Assembly: GCA_964034945.1 (NCBI GenBank)
Contig: OZ035962.1
Span: 10,863,789-10,927,788 of the forward strand
Origin: Chrysopilus asiliformis
Lineage: Eukaryota > Arthropoda > Insecta > Diptera > Rhagionidae
Reading direction: 5' to 3'
Length of the DNA stretch: 64,000 bases
Shown: positions 50,370 through 61,559 of the stretch, one piece after another
How the letters are laid out: each line of letters starts with the position of its first letter
Position numbering within the stretch: position 1 is the first letter of the stretch
The notes under the pieces: model-generated
Told to the model about the DNA's origin: nothing
What the model saw: only the letters and a program-made list of their open reading frames with translations
Database searches by the model: none
Translations under genes and position numbers: made by a program

Positions 50370-50900
50370 CCGTCTGTTTGTCAGGGTCAAACTTTGTAAT
50401 CGCATTTTGGCCCACTTCCACTCATCCGATTGATTTGAAATTTTGCACACATACGTAACTCCGATGACAATGAATTATGTGTGTATGTAATCAACCCCTC
50501 TTTTTGCTTCTCAACCCTTCTTCAGCTATCTTCTGAACCATTGCAGCAATTTTGACGCAATTTTCGCCCTTGGGTAAATTCTTCCCTAAGGAAGGTTTTC
50601 GCGCACAAAAATCTACCCCTCCCCTTGCTTGTAAACCGCTGTCCTGCTATCGCCTGAATCATTGTGGTAACTTTGATGCGGTTTGCGCCTTTGGATAAGT
50701 TATCCCCCAACCAAAATGTTCGCCCCTTGAAATCAACCTTTCCACTTGCCTAATTGCACCTCCCTTCCGCTATCTCGTTAACTCTTGGAGCAATTTTGAC
50801 ACAGTTTTCGCCATTGAGTAAATTGTCCCCCAAGGAAAGTTTTTGCCCGCTAAAATTGACCCCCCCGCTCCCCTTTTCCTATCTCCTCGATCCTTGAAAA
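50370..50900. repeat. Dispersed leader plus ~125-bp tandem array
   Basis: The leader (50370-50475: CCGTCTGTTTGTCAGGGTCA, ACTCATCCGATTGATTTG, ACTCCGATGACAATG) is shared with 56.74-56.86 kb. It is followed by about three degenerate units of ~125 bp, each with CTATC(T/G)YCTGAA-like, GCAATTTTGACGCAATTTTC and TTCCC/TCCCCC(C)AAGGAA words. The minus-strand frame here is a repeat artefact. Confidence 0.65.
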
Positions 50901-51158
50901 ATAGTTTTAAAAAAATTAAATAACTCGGCGCAATAAGCGAAAGGGCCGAAGATTTTTACATATTCTAATACTTAAGGTGATACCTCTTCTTCTAAAATTT
51001 CACATATGGTGAAAATTTTTCGGTAATTTTTCAAAAAAATGAACTGAGCATTCTCTTCTTGGTTAGATCTCTTAAAGGGAAATAATTTAAAAATACTGAA
51101 GATGTTTTGTAGGGGCTAGGTTGTGATCTTTGAATATAAAAATATTTATAAATGTAAA

Positions 51159-51476
51159 TCATACTAATATATAAAAATGAGTTGGTGCCTGTCTGTCTGT
51201 TCCTCTTTCACGCAAAAACGGCTGAACCGATTGACTTGAAATTTGGCATGAGTGTCTGTGGTAGTTCTGGTTCCAACATAGGCATACGGAAAAGTAGTGC
51301 GAGGGGTGGGGGGAGTAAGGAAAGGGGGTAAAGTAATCTCGAAACTTAGTTTTCCCTCTATGTTACTCTTTTGCGGGGAAACTACCGAGCCGATTGGCCT
51401 GAAGTTTAGCTCCAACATAGACCATAAAAAAAAATCTGAAAAAACTTAACCCGGCAACGACGGGTATGCAAGCTAG
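51159..51476 (+). mobile_element. Helitron-type non-autonomous element
   Basis: The element starts TCATACTAATATATAAAAATG after an A and ends with a hairpin CCCG-GCAACGA-CGGG, eight bases of spacer and CTAG before a T. A 5' TC, a 3' hairpin close to a terminal CTRR, insertion between A and T and no target duplication are Helitron hallmarks. The interior has CTGTCTGTCTGTTCC and two copies of an 'AAACxxCyGArCCGATTGrCyTGAA' module (about 51216 and 51378), common in insect Helitron relatives. It has no Rep/helicase. Confidence 0.75.
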
Positions 51477-52930
51477 TATTATATATATGTCGCGTCCCTC
51501 GGTAGATAAAATGCCCAAAAAACGTATTATTTAATAGTCGGTTAAAAAAGATCTCTAAATTTTAAGTAATATGACTATTTTAGGTGTGTTCTCTCGACCA
51601 CGAATACTCTATAAAACCTTCAGTGAACGGGAACTCAGAAAATTACTGATGCTTTTGTCACTGTACCAGAAAATTTTTGAGTACTCTACACTAGAGGCGC
51701 ATAAGTGAAAGGGTTATTTTGTTTTCTTGGCATAATTGTTTTCTTGGCATAGCTTGATATGCTGGAATGTTATCTGGCATGATATTATTTCACTATACAA
51801 ACTTTAAAAACTGCACTAATTAACAAAAAACAGAATTCTAACCCTATGATTTTCAAATGTCAAAATGCAAGTATTACCAAATTAGTGTGAATAACTCTAT
51901 ACCCTGCATCATTCTCAAGTTCGCAACAATCGAATGAACTTTTTTTCTGAATATCAAAATTTGTCAAAAATCTGTCTATTTGTTTGCTATTGACCTGGCG
52001 ATTTTTTATATGGATGACGGAGACCGCAGACGTCACTTTAAAAATTTAATGGACAGCCCAAATCGCATTTGAGAAAGGGTAAAAAAAGGCTTCTAGGATA
52101 AACAAACATAGATAAATGACAAAAAGAGATTAATGGAGAAATAGATTTATTTAACAATTTAACAATTAAAATAGATCTTTGAATTAAATATTTATCTAAA
52201 ATTACCCAAAAAGTATTTTAATATCACATTAGCGAATCAAAGGAGTATTTTTTATCCCTACTAAGTGTCGAAATACTTTTTTTAATGAATATCTACAGCT
52301 TAATATCTAAATCAAGTGATATTTTCTCCAAAACTCTCTAGATAGACCCAATAAGATATCAAAAGAACTCGAGAAAGTGACATGGAGCCAACAACCGAGC
52401 AAATTGTAGACCATTAAACCTCATTTAAAATCATAAACAGTGCATTTATCCCACACATAAGGAAAGCATAAAATCCAACACAACATCCAATAATTTTCAT
52501 TTAAAGTGTGCAACTATAACATATCTACCTTTAAAGTTGCCAATCCGTGAAAATTCGACTAACGCCTGGATAATAATTCACCAACCACCACATCTTACAG
52601 CAAATTTTCTTTTAACAAATTTTTCCATTCATTTCCATCTTCGGTATACTCGACGAATTTTACTGCGCCCAAGTTATATTTTTTTTCTTTTTACCTGTCT
52701 TAAAAAGTGTAAATGTATAAAAATACAAGAATATAATATGATCACGCACTCCCCCAATTATTCTACGAAGGATTGCATGCACAATTAAGGCGTTATGGTT
52801 CCATGATCATCCGGTAATCTTCAGCATTAGAGCTACTAGGGCGGATAGATATTTTAGTCCGATGGTTCCAATGCTTTCAAAGTATTATGCCAGTTATCTA
52901 CCTAGTGATGCTCTTTCGAAATCGGTTAAT
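51477..52930. other. Intergenic DNA upstream of gene 2
   Basis: AT-rich to about 52780, then a mixed-sequence, GATC-rich segment leading into the gene 2 promoter. No gene recognised. Confidence 0.4.
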
Positions 52931-52964
52931 TCAGTTCGCGAAAGCTTCCGTGATCGTCAAGACC
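52931..52964 (+). promoter_or_regulatory. Inr + DPE core promoter of gene 2
   Basis: TCAGTT at 52931-52936 matches the arthropod initiator TCAKTY exactly, with A+1 at 52933. AGACC at 52960-52964, exactly +28 to +32, matches the downstream promoter element RGWYV. No TATA box lies at -30. The predicted 5' UTR to the first ATG is 125 bases and needs no intron. Confidence 0.6.
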
Positions 52965-53057
52965 AAATCGCCAAAAAAAAATACGCGATCGCTGCAAGTG
53001 ATTTTCGAAAAATTACATCTAATTTTTTTCTTTAAATTTAATTGTTAAATTCATAAT

Positions 53058-56000
53058 TTGAATGAAAACTCGATAATGTCCACGCCGTCGTACTCCGCGT
53101 ACACGAGAAATTGGCTATCGCAATTTGGTTTATATAAATACGAAAGTGCAGAACCGCTCCCACCAAAGAAACGAAACTTGATTGGAGTATATTTTGCAAC
53201 AGGGATGTTGTTCATTATTGCATTCACTGTAAGTGTAAAATGCAACTCTGTGAAAATTCAAAGAAGCAAGTGGATTAAACCAAGGATTACTGTGATCAGA
53301 AAAAGTTGTTACAGCCGACAAAATTGTTTAAAATGAAATTTATCGGGAGCTAAATTTAAATCGTCCAGGAGATGAGTAATAAGTACCCAAAGTCTTTTTT
53401 ATAACACATACCACCAATTTGACATAAGATTAATTTTTTTTTTATTTTATTTATTTAATAATGATATAAAAACCAAAAGGCAAAATGCCTTATACAAAGG
53501 TACAAAGTTAATACATTAAATAAATAAATAAATAAAAAAAAAAAAACATTAATTTTCCACGTTTGTGTTCACAATTTAAATTAGAGTGAAGTGAAGGCTT
53601 CCAGTGCGGATACCACCAACGAACTACGGAAAATCCCCTCAAACGAATACAATTTCTTTGATGAAATGTTACAACTTTTCTGATCAATATACACATTCCA
53701 TAACCGGACCAAAATCTTAAGACCATATATTATTATAAGAGCTTCGCTTTACAAGAATCGCGTTAAATGAATCAGGGTTTATAAATCGCGGTGATAAAAT
53801 CGTGATAATAAAACGATGCCTATTCCAGTCAGTTGGAAAATTTTATGAAATTCGTTAAAAAACATAAGACAAGCTACAATTGCCAGGGGCCAATAGCCCT
53901 ATCTATATGAGGACAGACACAATTTTCATGAAAAAAAAATCCATTTGTATGGGAGATGGGGGGACGATTGGCTTTTGATGTATGGAGCTGTTATGTAAAA
54001 TCATATTCTAAACACATTTCTTCTCTATACATTTTTCAATACTGTGCACCGTTTACAAGAAAATAGAAAAAAAAGGTATTCAATTTGAATGATCCAACTG
54101 GGTTTTGAAGTATAGATAAATTATGTAAAATAATATTTTAAATACACTATACTTCAAACAATTTTATCAATATGACTCACCGTTTTCGAAAAAAATCGTA
54201 AAAAACTGTTCCGTTTGTTTGGGGGTGGTGGCAGGAATGCTCCAATTTTGCCATTCAAAAACTTAGCCTTGTCATATAGAAAATTTCAAGTCTCTAGCTC
54301 AATCCTTTCGAAAGTTATGGTGTTCACGGACGGACAGACAGATGGACATGAGAAGATCAAAACTTTTCTGATACAGTAATGCCCCTTCTTACGCTGTCGC
54401 TGTTTACGCTAAGCTATCTACAACCACCCCTTTTTCATCGTCGGTTTAACCAATGTTTTTAGATGTTTAATTGAATTTGCTTTATTTCAGATATTCCTGA
54501 TCCTCATCAATAACACAACAACACCAATTTTGGTAGAAAGTATAATAGTTACAGACTCTCCAAGCAATGACTCTCAACAAGACCAATTGGACCAATATTC
54601 GGCGAGCACTCTAGATAACTTAGAAGACTCGACCGAATCCAGTCATTATATGTCAGATCACATCGTCTTAACAACAGAATACTACAAAAATCATAAACCC
54701 TATTCAGAGGTACATCGGAATATAGCGGCAAGCGCACGAAAAGGTCGACATTATGATTTTTCACGGAATTCAGGCGGTTGGTATCCAAACAGAACCGAGT
54801 ATTTACTGGAACGTGAAAATTTAAGGCCCCCGAATAGGTTGAGTGCACGCCCAGTGAAAGTGAAAAATCCTATGGTAAATACACGTTGGAACGAGGTTAA
54901 TGGGATTACTGTCGCGTCTGGAATTCGTGATCAAATACCCAGACCGCCAAGTCTTAAAGGAAACGTTGCCCGACGACATTACAGTGACAGCGATGAACCT
55001 CGCCCTTTCAATTATCTCCTCGATGGACCACCGCCTTCGGAATTTCAGAAGACAAATCTAACCGGTTTAACGCTTCCTGATATTCCGTATAACAATACCG
55101 GTCAGGTGAATAACATTCAGGATATTCTTCACCAAATGCGAGGATCGGAAACAAATGCCAAGGGAGAGGGGAGTCATAACTTTAATTTGAATGGAAACAG
55201 TGGTAGTGGTATACAAATCGCTGGAACATATCGGCATGCTAAGGGGAATGATATTTCCCGGATCTTTGATACAATGGTGCAAAAATACACACAGAGTCCG
55301 AGGACTAAATCTCCAAAGGCAAATCCAATCAAATTACATGAGGATCCCTTCTATACATACAAGCCGAACTCTCCTAGTGAGATTAATTTGCTTGCGTTGA
55401 ATCAGTTCCGATTTGCGCCACCCATGGTCCCTCCGAAACCGAACTCCAACCCCCAATTTGTGTTTCCCCAACAATACCACCAGCAGCAACAACCTCATCC
55501 AACTACTGAGGCGGAGAGTATTTACCAGCGGGTCATCGCTGCTAACAAAAATCGCAACAAGAAGCATCAAACCATCAGGAAGTCACACGAGAGCAAGAAA
55601 AATCAACCCTTCAGTCTTATGCTGGATATCTACCCAATGGGAGAAGAAGAACAAACCGCCGCCGTGACTCCAACGCATCGTCCTTACAAGACGAAATTCC
55701 GGAAGCCAGCTTATCTACCACTTCCACCAGGACCGAATGCGGTCAACAACCTTCCATATTCATTTCAATTGGACAATTCCTACTATCATGCAATTAATTT
55801 CCCCCAGGTTCAGCCGAACAAGCATCCGAAAACAAACAGTTTCCATCAGAATTCCTACATTCCCAGTGTTCCCAATGTTCACCATTCTCCCCATGTTCCC
55901 AACGGTCCTTACCACAACCAGATGACCGGATATCACCATCGTGGATACACTCCAACATCCCATGAATATGAGACCAACAAGCCAAGTCAAATTATGGTTC

Positions 56001-56554
56001 AGCTGAATCTATTTCCCAAGAAGAAAGGCCAGGAGCAACAATACGAACAGCAGACCCAACAATATTATCCCAATCACCAATACCAACAGCATCGTCCTAC
56101 GGGCTATGAAGTTCTGACGCCAGGATATGAAGCAGACAAACGGAATTCCAAGAGCGACACCAACTATAATTTCCGCCCATCAAATTGGAGTGTGACCGTA
56201 GAGCCCCGTTTGGATCTAAACGTTCCTGAAGAACTTACTCAGAATCCAAACCAGATGACCAGTGAATTTGAACATCCCATTGTTGTATTGACCCACAAAT
56301 CTGCCCCACACGATCGTGAAGGTAGAAATTTCCATTTTCCAAGGACTACTGTGCTACCCATTGATCGAAGAGTAGACCCCACGACAGTTCCCCCGACGAT
56401 TCCAATTAATTTCACCGGTGATCAAAGTCGAAGGAGTACTGAAACCGTCCTAACAACAGCAGGAGGAGAAATTTTTAAGAACTTCAAGTTACCTGAGGAT
56501 TCAATAATAAAATTCGGTTATAACGATGCTATACCTGTTAGTCGCCTAAATTAG
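53058..56554 (+). CDS. Type II single-pass membrane protein, unrecognised (gene 2)
   Basis: Two exons, 53058-53228 and 54491-56554, join in phase 0 (ACT|GTAAGT ... TTTCAG|ATA) to give 744 residues. Residues 1-40 are a short cytoplasmic tail ending PPKKRN. Residues 41-63 form one membrane helix whose first 17 residues end at the exon junction (IIAFT) and whose last six (IFLILI) open exon 2. The positive charge before the helix predicts N-inside. The ~680-residue ectodomain starts with NNTTT glycosylation sequons and is rich in Pro, Asn, Gln, His and Tyr, with a Gln/His stretch near 55480 and Tyr/Gln stretch near 56040. Amphipathic strips recur: PFSLMLDIYPM, SQIMVQLNLFPK and SVTVEPRLDLNVP. A second ATG at 53076 would give 738 residues. 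No known domain was recognised; a cuticle-facing or matrix role is a guess. Confidence 0.82.
53229..54490 (+). other. Intron of gene 2 carrying repeat insertions
   Basis: The 1262-bp intron holds an A/T-ended retroposon-like scrap (about 53430-53545: TTATTTAATAATGATATAAA, CAAAATGCCTTATACAAAGG, then an AAAT run and poly-A) and a family B copy (53855-54375). The acceptor follows a short T-rich tract. The splice sites are inferred from the continuous membrane helix across the junction. Confidence 0.7.
53855..54375 (+). repeat. Dispersed family B copy, the most complete in the window
   Basis: It runs from ACATAAGACAAGCTACAATTG and TATATGAGGACAGACAC through three degenerate ~140-bp subunits (each with a G-rich patch, TGATGTATGGAGCTGTTATG-type words and ACCGTTTxCxAGAAAAT) to CAAGTCTCTAGCTCAATCC, a GACGGACAGACAGATGG microsatellite and AAAACTTTTCTGATACAG. 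Confidence 0.65.
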
Positions 56555-56597
56555 GTTACACTTTTGATAATTTTTTATTAATATTTTATTTATATTT

Positions 56598-56603
56598 AAT
56601 AAA
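56598..56603 (+). terminator. Polyadenylation signal of gene 2
   Basis: AATAAA 44 bp after the TAG stop codon in an AT-rich 3' flank; a short 3' UTR. Confidence 0.6.
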
Positions 56604-56734
56604 TTACTTGATTCAGTCGTTAATAATTCTTTTGTTTTTAAAATACGATGAAGCAGTCAGTTTTTTTCGTACCTCAATGCAGAAAATTTTATAGCCTTTA
56701 AATTTTGTCATATCCGTTTTTTCCCAAAAGCTTG

Positions 56735-57325
56735 CTTACGTATCCGTCTGTCTGTTTGTTTGTCACTTTGTCAGGATCAAATCTTATAATCTAATTTTGA
56801 CCCTCTTCCACTCAACCGATTGACTTGAAATTGTGCACACACACGAAACTCCGATAACAATACAATATTTTCCTGTAAGAAGGTCCTGTAAGAATAAAGT
56901 TATTATCCTTTATTATCCTTTTCCGGGAAAAAAAACTCATCTAAGAGTTTTTGGGCTTGCTGAATCCGATTCTGGCATCAAGAAGTATGTAAGGATAACG
57001 GAAATTCCTGTAAGGATAACGTGAATATCTTGTTCCTCAAATTTTCCAGAAAAAAATTTGATCTGGGGGTTTTTGCGGTCGCTGAATCTGATTCTGATGT
57101 TGAGAAGTCTGTAAGGATATCGAAAGGTCTTGTTAGGATGATCTGATAAACCTTTTCTTCAAATTCTCCATATATCAAGAAGTCTGTAAGGATAATGGAA
57201 GGTCCTGTAGGGATAACGTGATTATCCTTTTCTTCAAATTTTCCGGAAAAATCTCATTTGGTGATTTTTGTGGTCGCTGAATCCGATTCTGAAGTCAAAA
57301 AGTCCGTAAGGAAGGCAAGGATATA
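56735..57325. repeat. Dispersed leader plus a second, unrelated ~125-bp tandem array
   Basis: The leader (56738-56866: CGTCTGTCTGTTTGTTTGTC, ACTCAACCGATTGACTTG, ACTCCGATAACAATAC) matches that at 50370. The array after it has about three units with GCTGAATCCGATTCTG (56957, 57081, 57276), AAGAAGTCTGTAAGGATAAC and AACGTGATTATCCTTTTC words. The unit sequence shows no resemblance to the 50.5-kb array. Confidence 0.65.
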
Positions 57326-60066
57326 GATTGCCAGACTAAAAAGTATATATAAGCGTGTGCGAAAAGGATTTTTAGTCATAGTCATACTAAACACAAATGG
57401 ATAAAAATAAAAGATAAAATTTTAAAAACATCAGGGAAGAATTTAAAAAAAAATAAAAAAAAAAATAATTTACAAAATGATTTTAATTAAAAAATGTACT
57501 AAAAAAGAAGAAAATTTTTTTTGGGCTGATACACAGCTCGAGAAAAAATCGTAAAATATAAAATAAAATAAATATTTCTGTGGCAACAAGTCATAAAGGC
57601 CTAAGTCTGTTTTTAGGCTAAGCCAAATTGCTCTGTCTATTAAACTAAATACAGATCTTTTTATCTTGATCTGAAAATCGACTTAGGCTCTTATGACTTG
57701 TTGCCACAGATTTATCCCGCTTTAATTTCTGATAAACAGCGCCCAAAAAGTTTATTATATCCTTTTAGTACATTTTTTTAAATAAAAGCTTTTTTTAACT
57801 TTTCTTTTGTGTTAGTCTATCTGTTGGTATATCTGTTTGTGCCCGCATTACGTGTAAACTGTTGGATGGAATTTCATGAAACTGACATACCAAGTTAGGT
57901 AAAGGTATGACTGATTGTAAAAAGGACTATATGTTTTTTATTTAGTTAATCCTTTTCCTGCTCCTCCAGACAAACAGAAAAGAGAAAGAAAAAAACGAGG
58001 TAGAACCGTGATGACATTTGTTTAGGCTTAAAAGCAACCTGTCATCAACTGGTCCAAGAACCAGTCGAAACAAAAAAAAAATCTCTCGCGATCAGGGGAA
58101 CACCTATAATTATAAAATACAGTGGAACATTAGGTATCATTTTTTAAATTTTTTAAAAGCATCTTTTTTTATGCTAATTTGTTAAAGGAATCCATATAAA
58201 TTGGATATTAAAAATCCCTGGACCTACATTATGTTTAAATCGATCCTTGTTTTCATATCTTAACGATTTGTAAACAAAATTAGATAAATCTGTCGAATCT
58301 TGATGTTAACGTCCACCAAACAAATAATTGACGATTCAAACAAGTTCATCTACCGCGTTTTTATTTATTCTGCTTTACTATCAAATTCTAAACATTTTAC
58401 AATTTCTATTTTGCTTCTTCATTTTCGCTATGAAGGGGAAAAATGTTATATTGAAGAGAATTGTGGCATTTTCACATCGCTGGCAGTATAAAGAGGTGAC
58501 CATTTCGAAATAATCTCTTAAGATTCACCAGGTAATTTCGAGATGCCGGCCACAGGTAAATGCGAGTATTCTTCCTTCATCAACATCTTTCAACACCACC
58601 TCAAGACACATACTTGCCAAGTATGAATCTTCCGTGAATACCTTTCAGATCAACCTGAAAAGAGATGGAATTATGCATTTAGCAACCGATCACATGGATC
58701 GTCTCACCTGATGTTTAATAAAATATACACACTATTCTCGGTTTTTTACCTTGTAGACAGAGATGTGTCTGTTGGCTGGTTGAGTCGACCAACTTTTTAT
58801 ACTCTTTCCCCGCAGTAAGAAATCAAGCTAAAAACCAGTCCCGAAGCCGACACATTTGCCCGGACAAGATACGGCTCGGTTAGCAAAACCGAGAAATTGA
58901 TCTTTTGTCTGGTTGTGAGGATTGGCCACTAAAGACTCGTTACACGTAGGTAGATACCTCAATTTACCTGGCTAGATCAGTTGACTGGCACTAACGTTGG
59001 GCTCCATTAAAAAACTGAACGCCATACGGATAATAATAGTATCTACGGTAACGGGATTTTCTTTTAACAATTCTTATTGAAATTTTCGCATTTAAATTTC
59101 CATTTAATCGGAGTGAAAATTCTTATTTCCGGAAATAGTTTCGATCGATTGCGATTGGCAGAAACGAAAACGGATTCAACTTGAAACGAGTTAAACGGGA
59201 AGCGGACATTTTTTAGTTGTTTTCTTAATGCCCAACCTTAAGAAGATAAAAATATTTTAAAATGTTGATCACGTCACGCTTTAGTGTTACGATGGTGTGA
59301 CCTTCGAGGTGGATTCTCTCACTTTTACCACATATATTTTTCATAATGGAATCTTAAAATCTAAATTTTTCGTGCTGTTCTTGCATCAATCTAAGGTGTT
59401 CGGGGCATCCAACAGTGAAAAGTGTGTTAGTGGCGTAAGAAAAGTGAAGATCACTGATCTTTTCGATCGTGGAATGATCTTTAAGAAAAAAAGGGTTTCG
59501 GATTATGCAAAAATTTAGGTGTGCATTCTATTTTTAAATTTAGAAAAGTGATCTTCAATAAAGTTTCGTTAGGTATCTCACATACAGCATACAGCTCACA
59601 CAAGTATCAACACCAATGATGCTGGAATGCAGTGTCGATCGTTGAAGTAGTGCAATATTAACGTGTATTAAGTGTTGGTTGTATCTCATATCTCGTAAAA
59701 CACGAAATTCGACAAGTGACCGCAATAGTTTCGATTATTAATAACCGATCTTGCATAGAAATCTTAAGGTTTATGTGGTGTTACAAACAAACATCACGAT
59801 TGAGATCAGTGTGTTACGCCCACGATAAATGTCTGCGTGAAATAACGTTATGCAAACACAAAGTCAAATGCCACATAAATCATAAGTTGTTGTTAGCTGT
59901 GGTTCGGCGTGATTTCTCGATTTGATCTGATTTTCGGATAACTGAAATGATTTCTCACCCAAATTCATTTGGGTAAAAGTGTTACGATCCAATCGTGTCG
60001 TGATTTCATGTTTTTAATAAAATCTCCCGTGAATCATCTTCGCCGGACGGGGACTGATCACCCGGA
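57326..60066. other. Intergenic DNA upstream of the cadherin gene
   Basis: 57.33-58.5 kb is AT-rich with one MITE. From about 58500 to 60060 the sequence is unusually mixed, low in homopolymers and free of dispersed families (GATCACATGGATCGTCTCACC, GAAGCCGACACATTTGCCC), as expected for a regulatory region of the downstream gene. Short + frames (59297-59518, 59716-59925) have no recognised motif and may be chance or part of unrecognised non-coding exons. Confidence 0.35.
57578..57709. mobile_element. 132-bp MITE with TGTGGCAACAAGTCATAA ends
   Basis: CTGTGGCAACAAGTCATAA followed by CCTAAGTC on the left is mirrored on the right, about 29 bp with two mismatches. ATTT lies at 57574-57577 and again at 57710-57713, a possible 4-bp duplication. 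The superfamily is not assigned. Confidence 0.65.
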
Positions 60067-60100
60067 TCAGTAGCCTCACCAACACTTTCTTCAGTGGTCA
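60067..60100 (+). promoter_or_regulatory. Candidate Inr + DPE core promoter of the cadherin gene
   Basis: TCAGTA at 60067-60072 fits the initiator except for its last base (A+1 at 60069). GGTCA at 60096-60100, exactly +28 to +32, matches RGWYV. The 5' UTR would be 158 bases. A second TCAGTG at 60091 has no DPE at the right distance. The local GC content rises sharply here (GCGGTGCGGTGACGCGAAG at about 60122). Confidence 0.4.
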
Positions 60101-60226
60101 ACACTTCTTCAAGCGGGTGACGCGGTGCGGTGACGCGAAGATCGCGATCGGTAGACAAGCATAGAAAACCGGATTTTCACAAAAATCAAGCATAAAAACA
60201 CCGTATCGTAACTTTTGCAAATATCA

Positions 60227-60431
60227 ATGGAAAATATGCGGACTTTAAGTAGAATTCGATGGATAACCTACTTGGTAGCAATCGTGACAGGTGTACTGGT
60301 ATCGCAAATGAACCAGGTGCAATGTCAAATAGTCAATCGTGCGCCACACTTTATTCCCGGATCTGGAGACATGGCGAGATTCAGTTTATCCGAAAATACG
60401 CCCGTTGGAAGTCCCGTTTATCAACTCAGAG
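60227..60431 (+). CDS. Cadherin, first coding exon (gene 3, partial)
   Basis: The ATG at 60227 (context TCAATGG) opens 68 codons plus one base before a GTAACC donor (phase 1, splitting a Gly codon). Residues 1-33 form a signal peptide: a basic start, hydrophobic ITYLVAIVTGVLV and cleavage near VQC|QI. From residue 37, NRAPHFIPGSGD followed by FSLSENTPVGSPVYQLRG is the first strand pair of an N-terminal cadherin repeat (pattern 'F.h.EN.P.GS.VY.L'), including the Glu of the calcium site. This N-terminus resembles Drosophila Cad87A/Cad74A-type non-classical cadherins, but the orthologue cannot be fixed from one exon. Remaining exons lie beyond the window. M4 at 60236 is an alternative start. Confidence 0.82.
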
Positions 60432-61223
60432 GTAACCGAACTCATTTAAATCTATCTGCCCAGCCAAGACGAAGATTTTTTTTTCTTTCAAAGACACTTT
60501 TTTAGGAATTTTCTCACAGATTGACGACATTTACATCAATTTACTCGATTGACTTCCATAGATGAGCATTTTCTGATGTTGGGACATGACTTGAATAGCG
60601 AAACTTCCAACTTCCATCATTAGAATGTGATGCAACTAACAGGAATGCTTTGAATAATAAAGCGCGTCTTTAAAAAGGTGTAAACCTTGACTGTGAATAT
60701 TTTCGCGCTCCGCAAAATTACTTGTAATCAAATGCCCGTTGTTTGTTTATTAGATATTCATGACAATACCTTTTGTGATTGAATTTCAAGGATGCCTCAA
60801 ATACTCAAATGATGATCGCCATGATGAGGTTTTAACGACTTTTTCAACGTTACTTGCATGACACAATCTTTAATATAATTAATGCCAAACTTGTTTGTTT
60901 TTTATTCAGTTATAATTGGCTCTTTCCCAAATGAATTTCCAAACACTTGGGGCAAAATCGATGCAAATTTTGAGGTTGATCAACTTAAGTCATAAATTTT
61001 GAAATAATAATTTGCCCAATTTTCTCTTAATTTGAGCGTTCTATCGGATCCGCAAATTTTAGTATGATTTTTATTACATTGTCCCCATTTTCGTATAAAA
61101 TTAAAAATTTTATTACCTAAAAAAGGTGAAATACATTTTAATATCGGCCAAATTTTCGTATATGATGATCAAAACCCGATTAAAATCTCTTTAGACATTC
61201 AGAAAGTAGCATGGAAGGTGGTG
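60432..61223 (+). other. First intron of the cadherin gene
   Basis: Mixed to AT-rich sequence, no exon recognised. The intron continues to the window end, as no further cadherin repeat was found. Confidence 0.5.
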
Positions 61224-61389
61224 AGGCCCGCCGTGCACTTGAGCTAAGTTAGCTCAGCTATGTGCCTGTTTAGACGTGGACGTTTAGCGGTTGATCTTAT
61301 CCTTACTTTGATAGGTGACGAAACGCGTCACGTTAAGGTCTAAACAGGCACATAGCTGAGCTAACTTAGCTCAAGTGTACGGTGGGCCT
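61224..61389. mobile_element. 166-bp MITE with ~50-bp inverted repeats
   Basis: AGGCCCGCCGTGCACTTGAG then CTAAGTTAGCTCAGCTATGT on the left is mirrored on the right with two mismatches across about 50 bp, extending to TGTTTAGAC. The centre is ~60 bp (GGACGTTTAGCGGTTGATC). No clear target duplication. The AGGCCC start resembles, but is not the same as, the Harbinger ends at 12612. Confidence 0.75.
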
Positions 61390-61559
61390 AAATGGGGACG
61401 GAAATATTGGATTGCTGCACGATTTTCTTTATATCACTAAAAAGTTTATCATGTATCTAGCACCTATTAAAAGTTTACTCTGTATCTGGCGCCAAAAAAT
61501 AATTTGGTTTGCCTTAAATTTTTGAAAAACTGGTCAAAAGTTTGCAGTATTTTTTTTAA

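Noticed and set aside
54549..55985. Antisense and out-of-frame ORFs inside gene 2 exon 2
   Set aside because: Shadows of the 687-codon sense frame, which alone continues the membrane helix across the splice junction.
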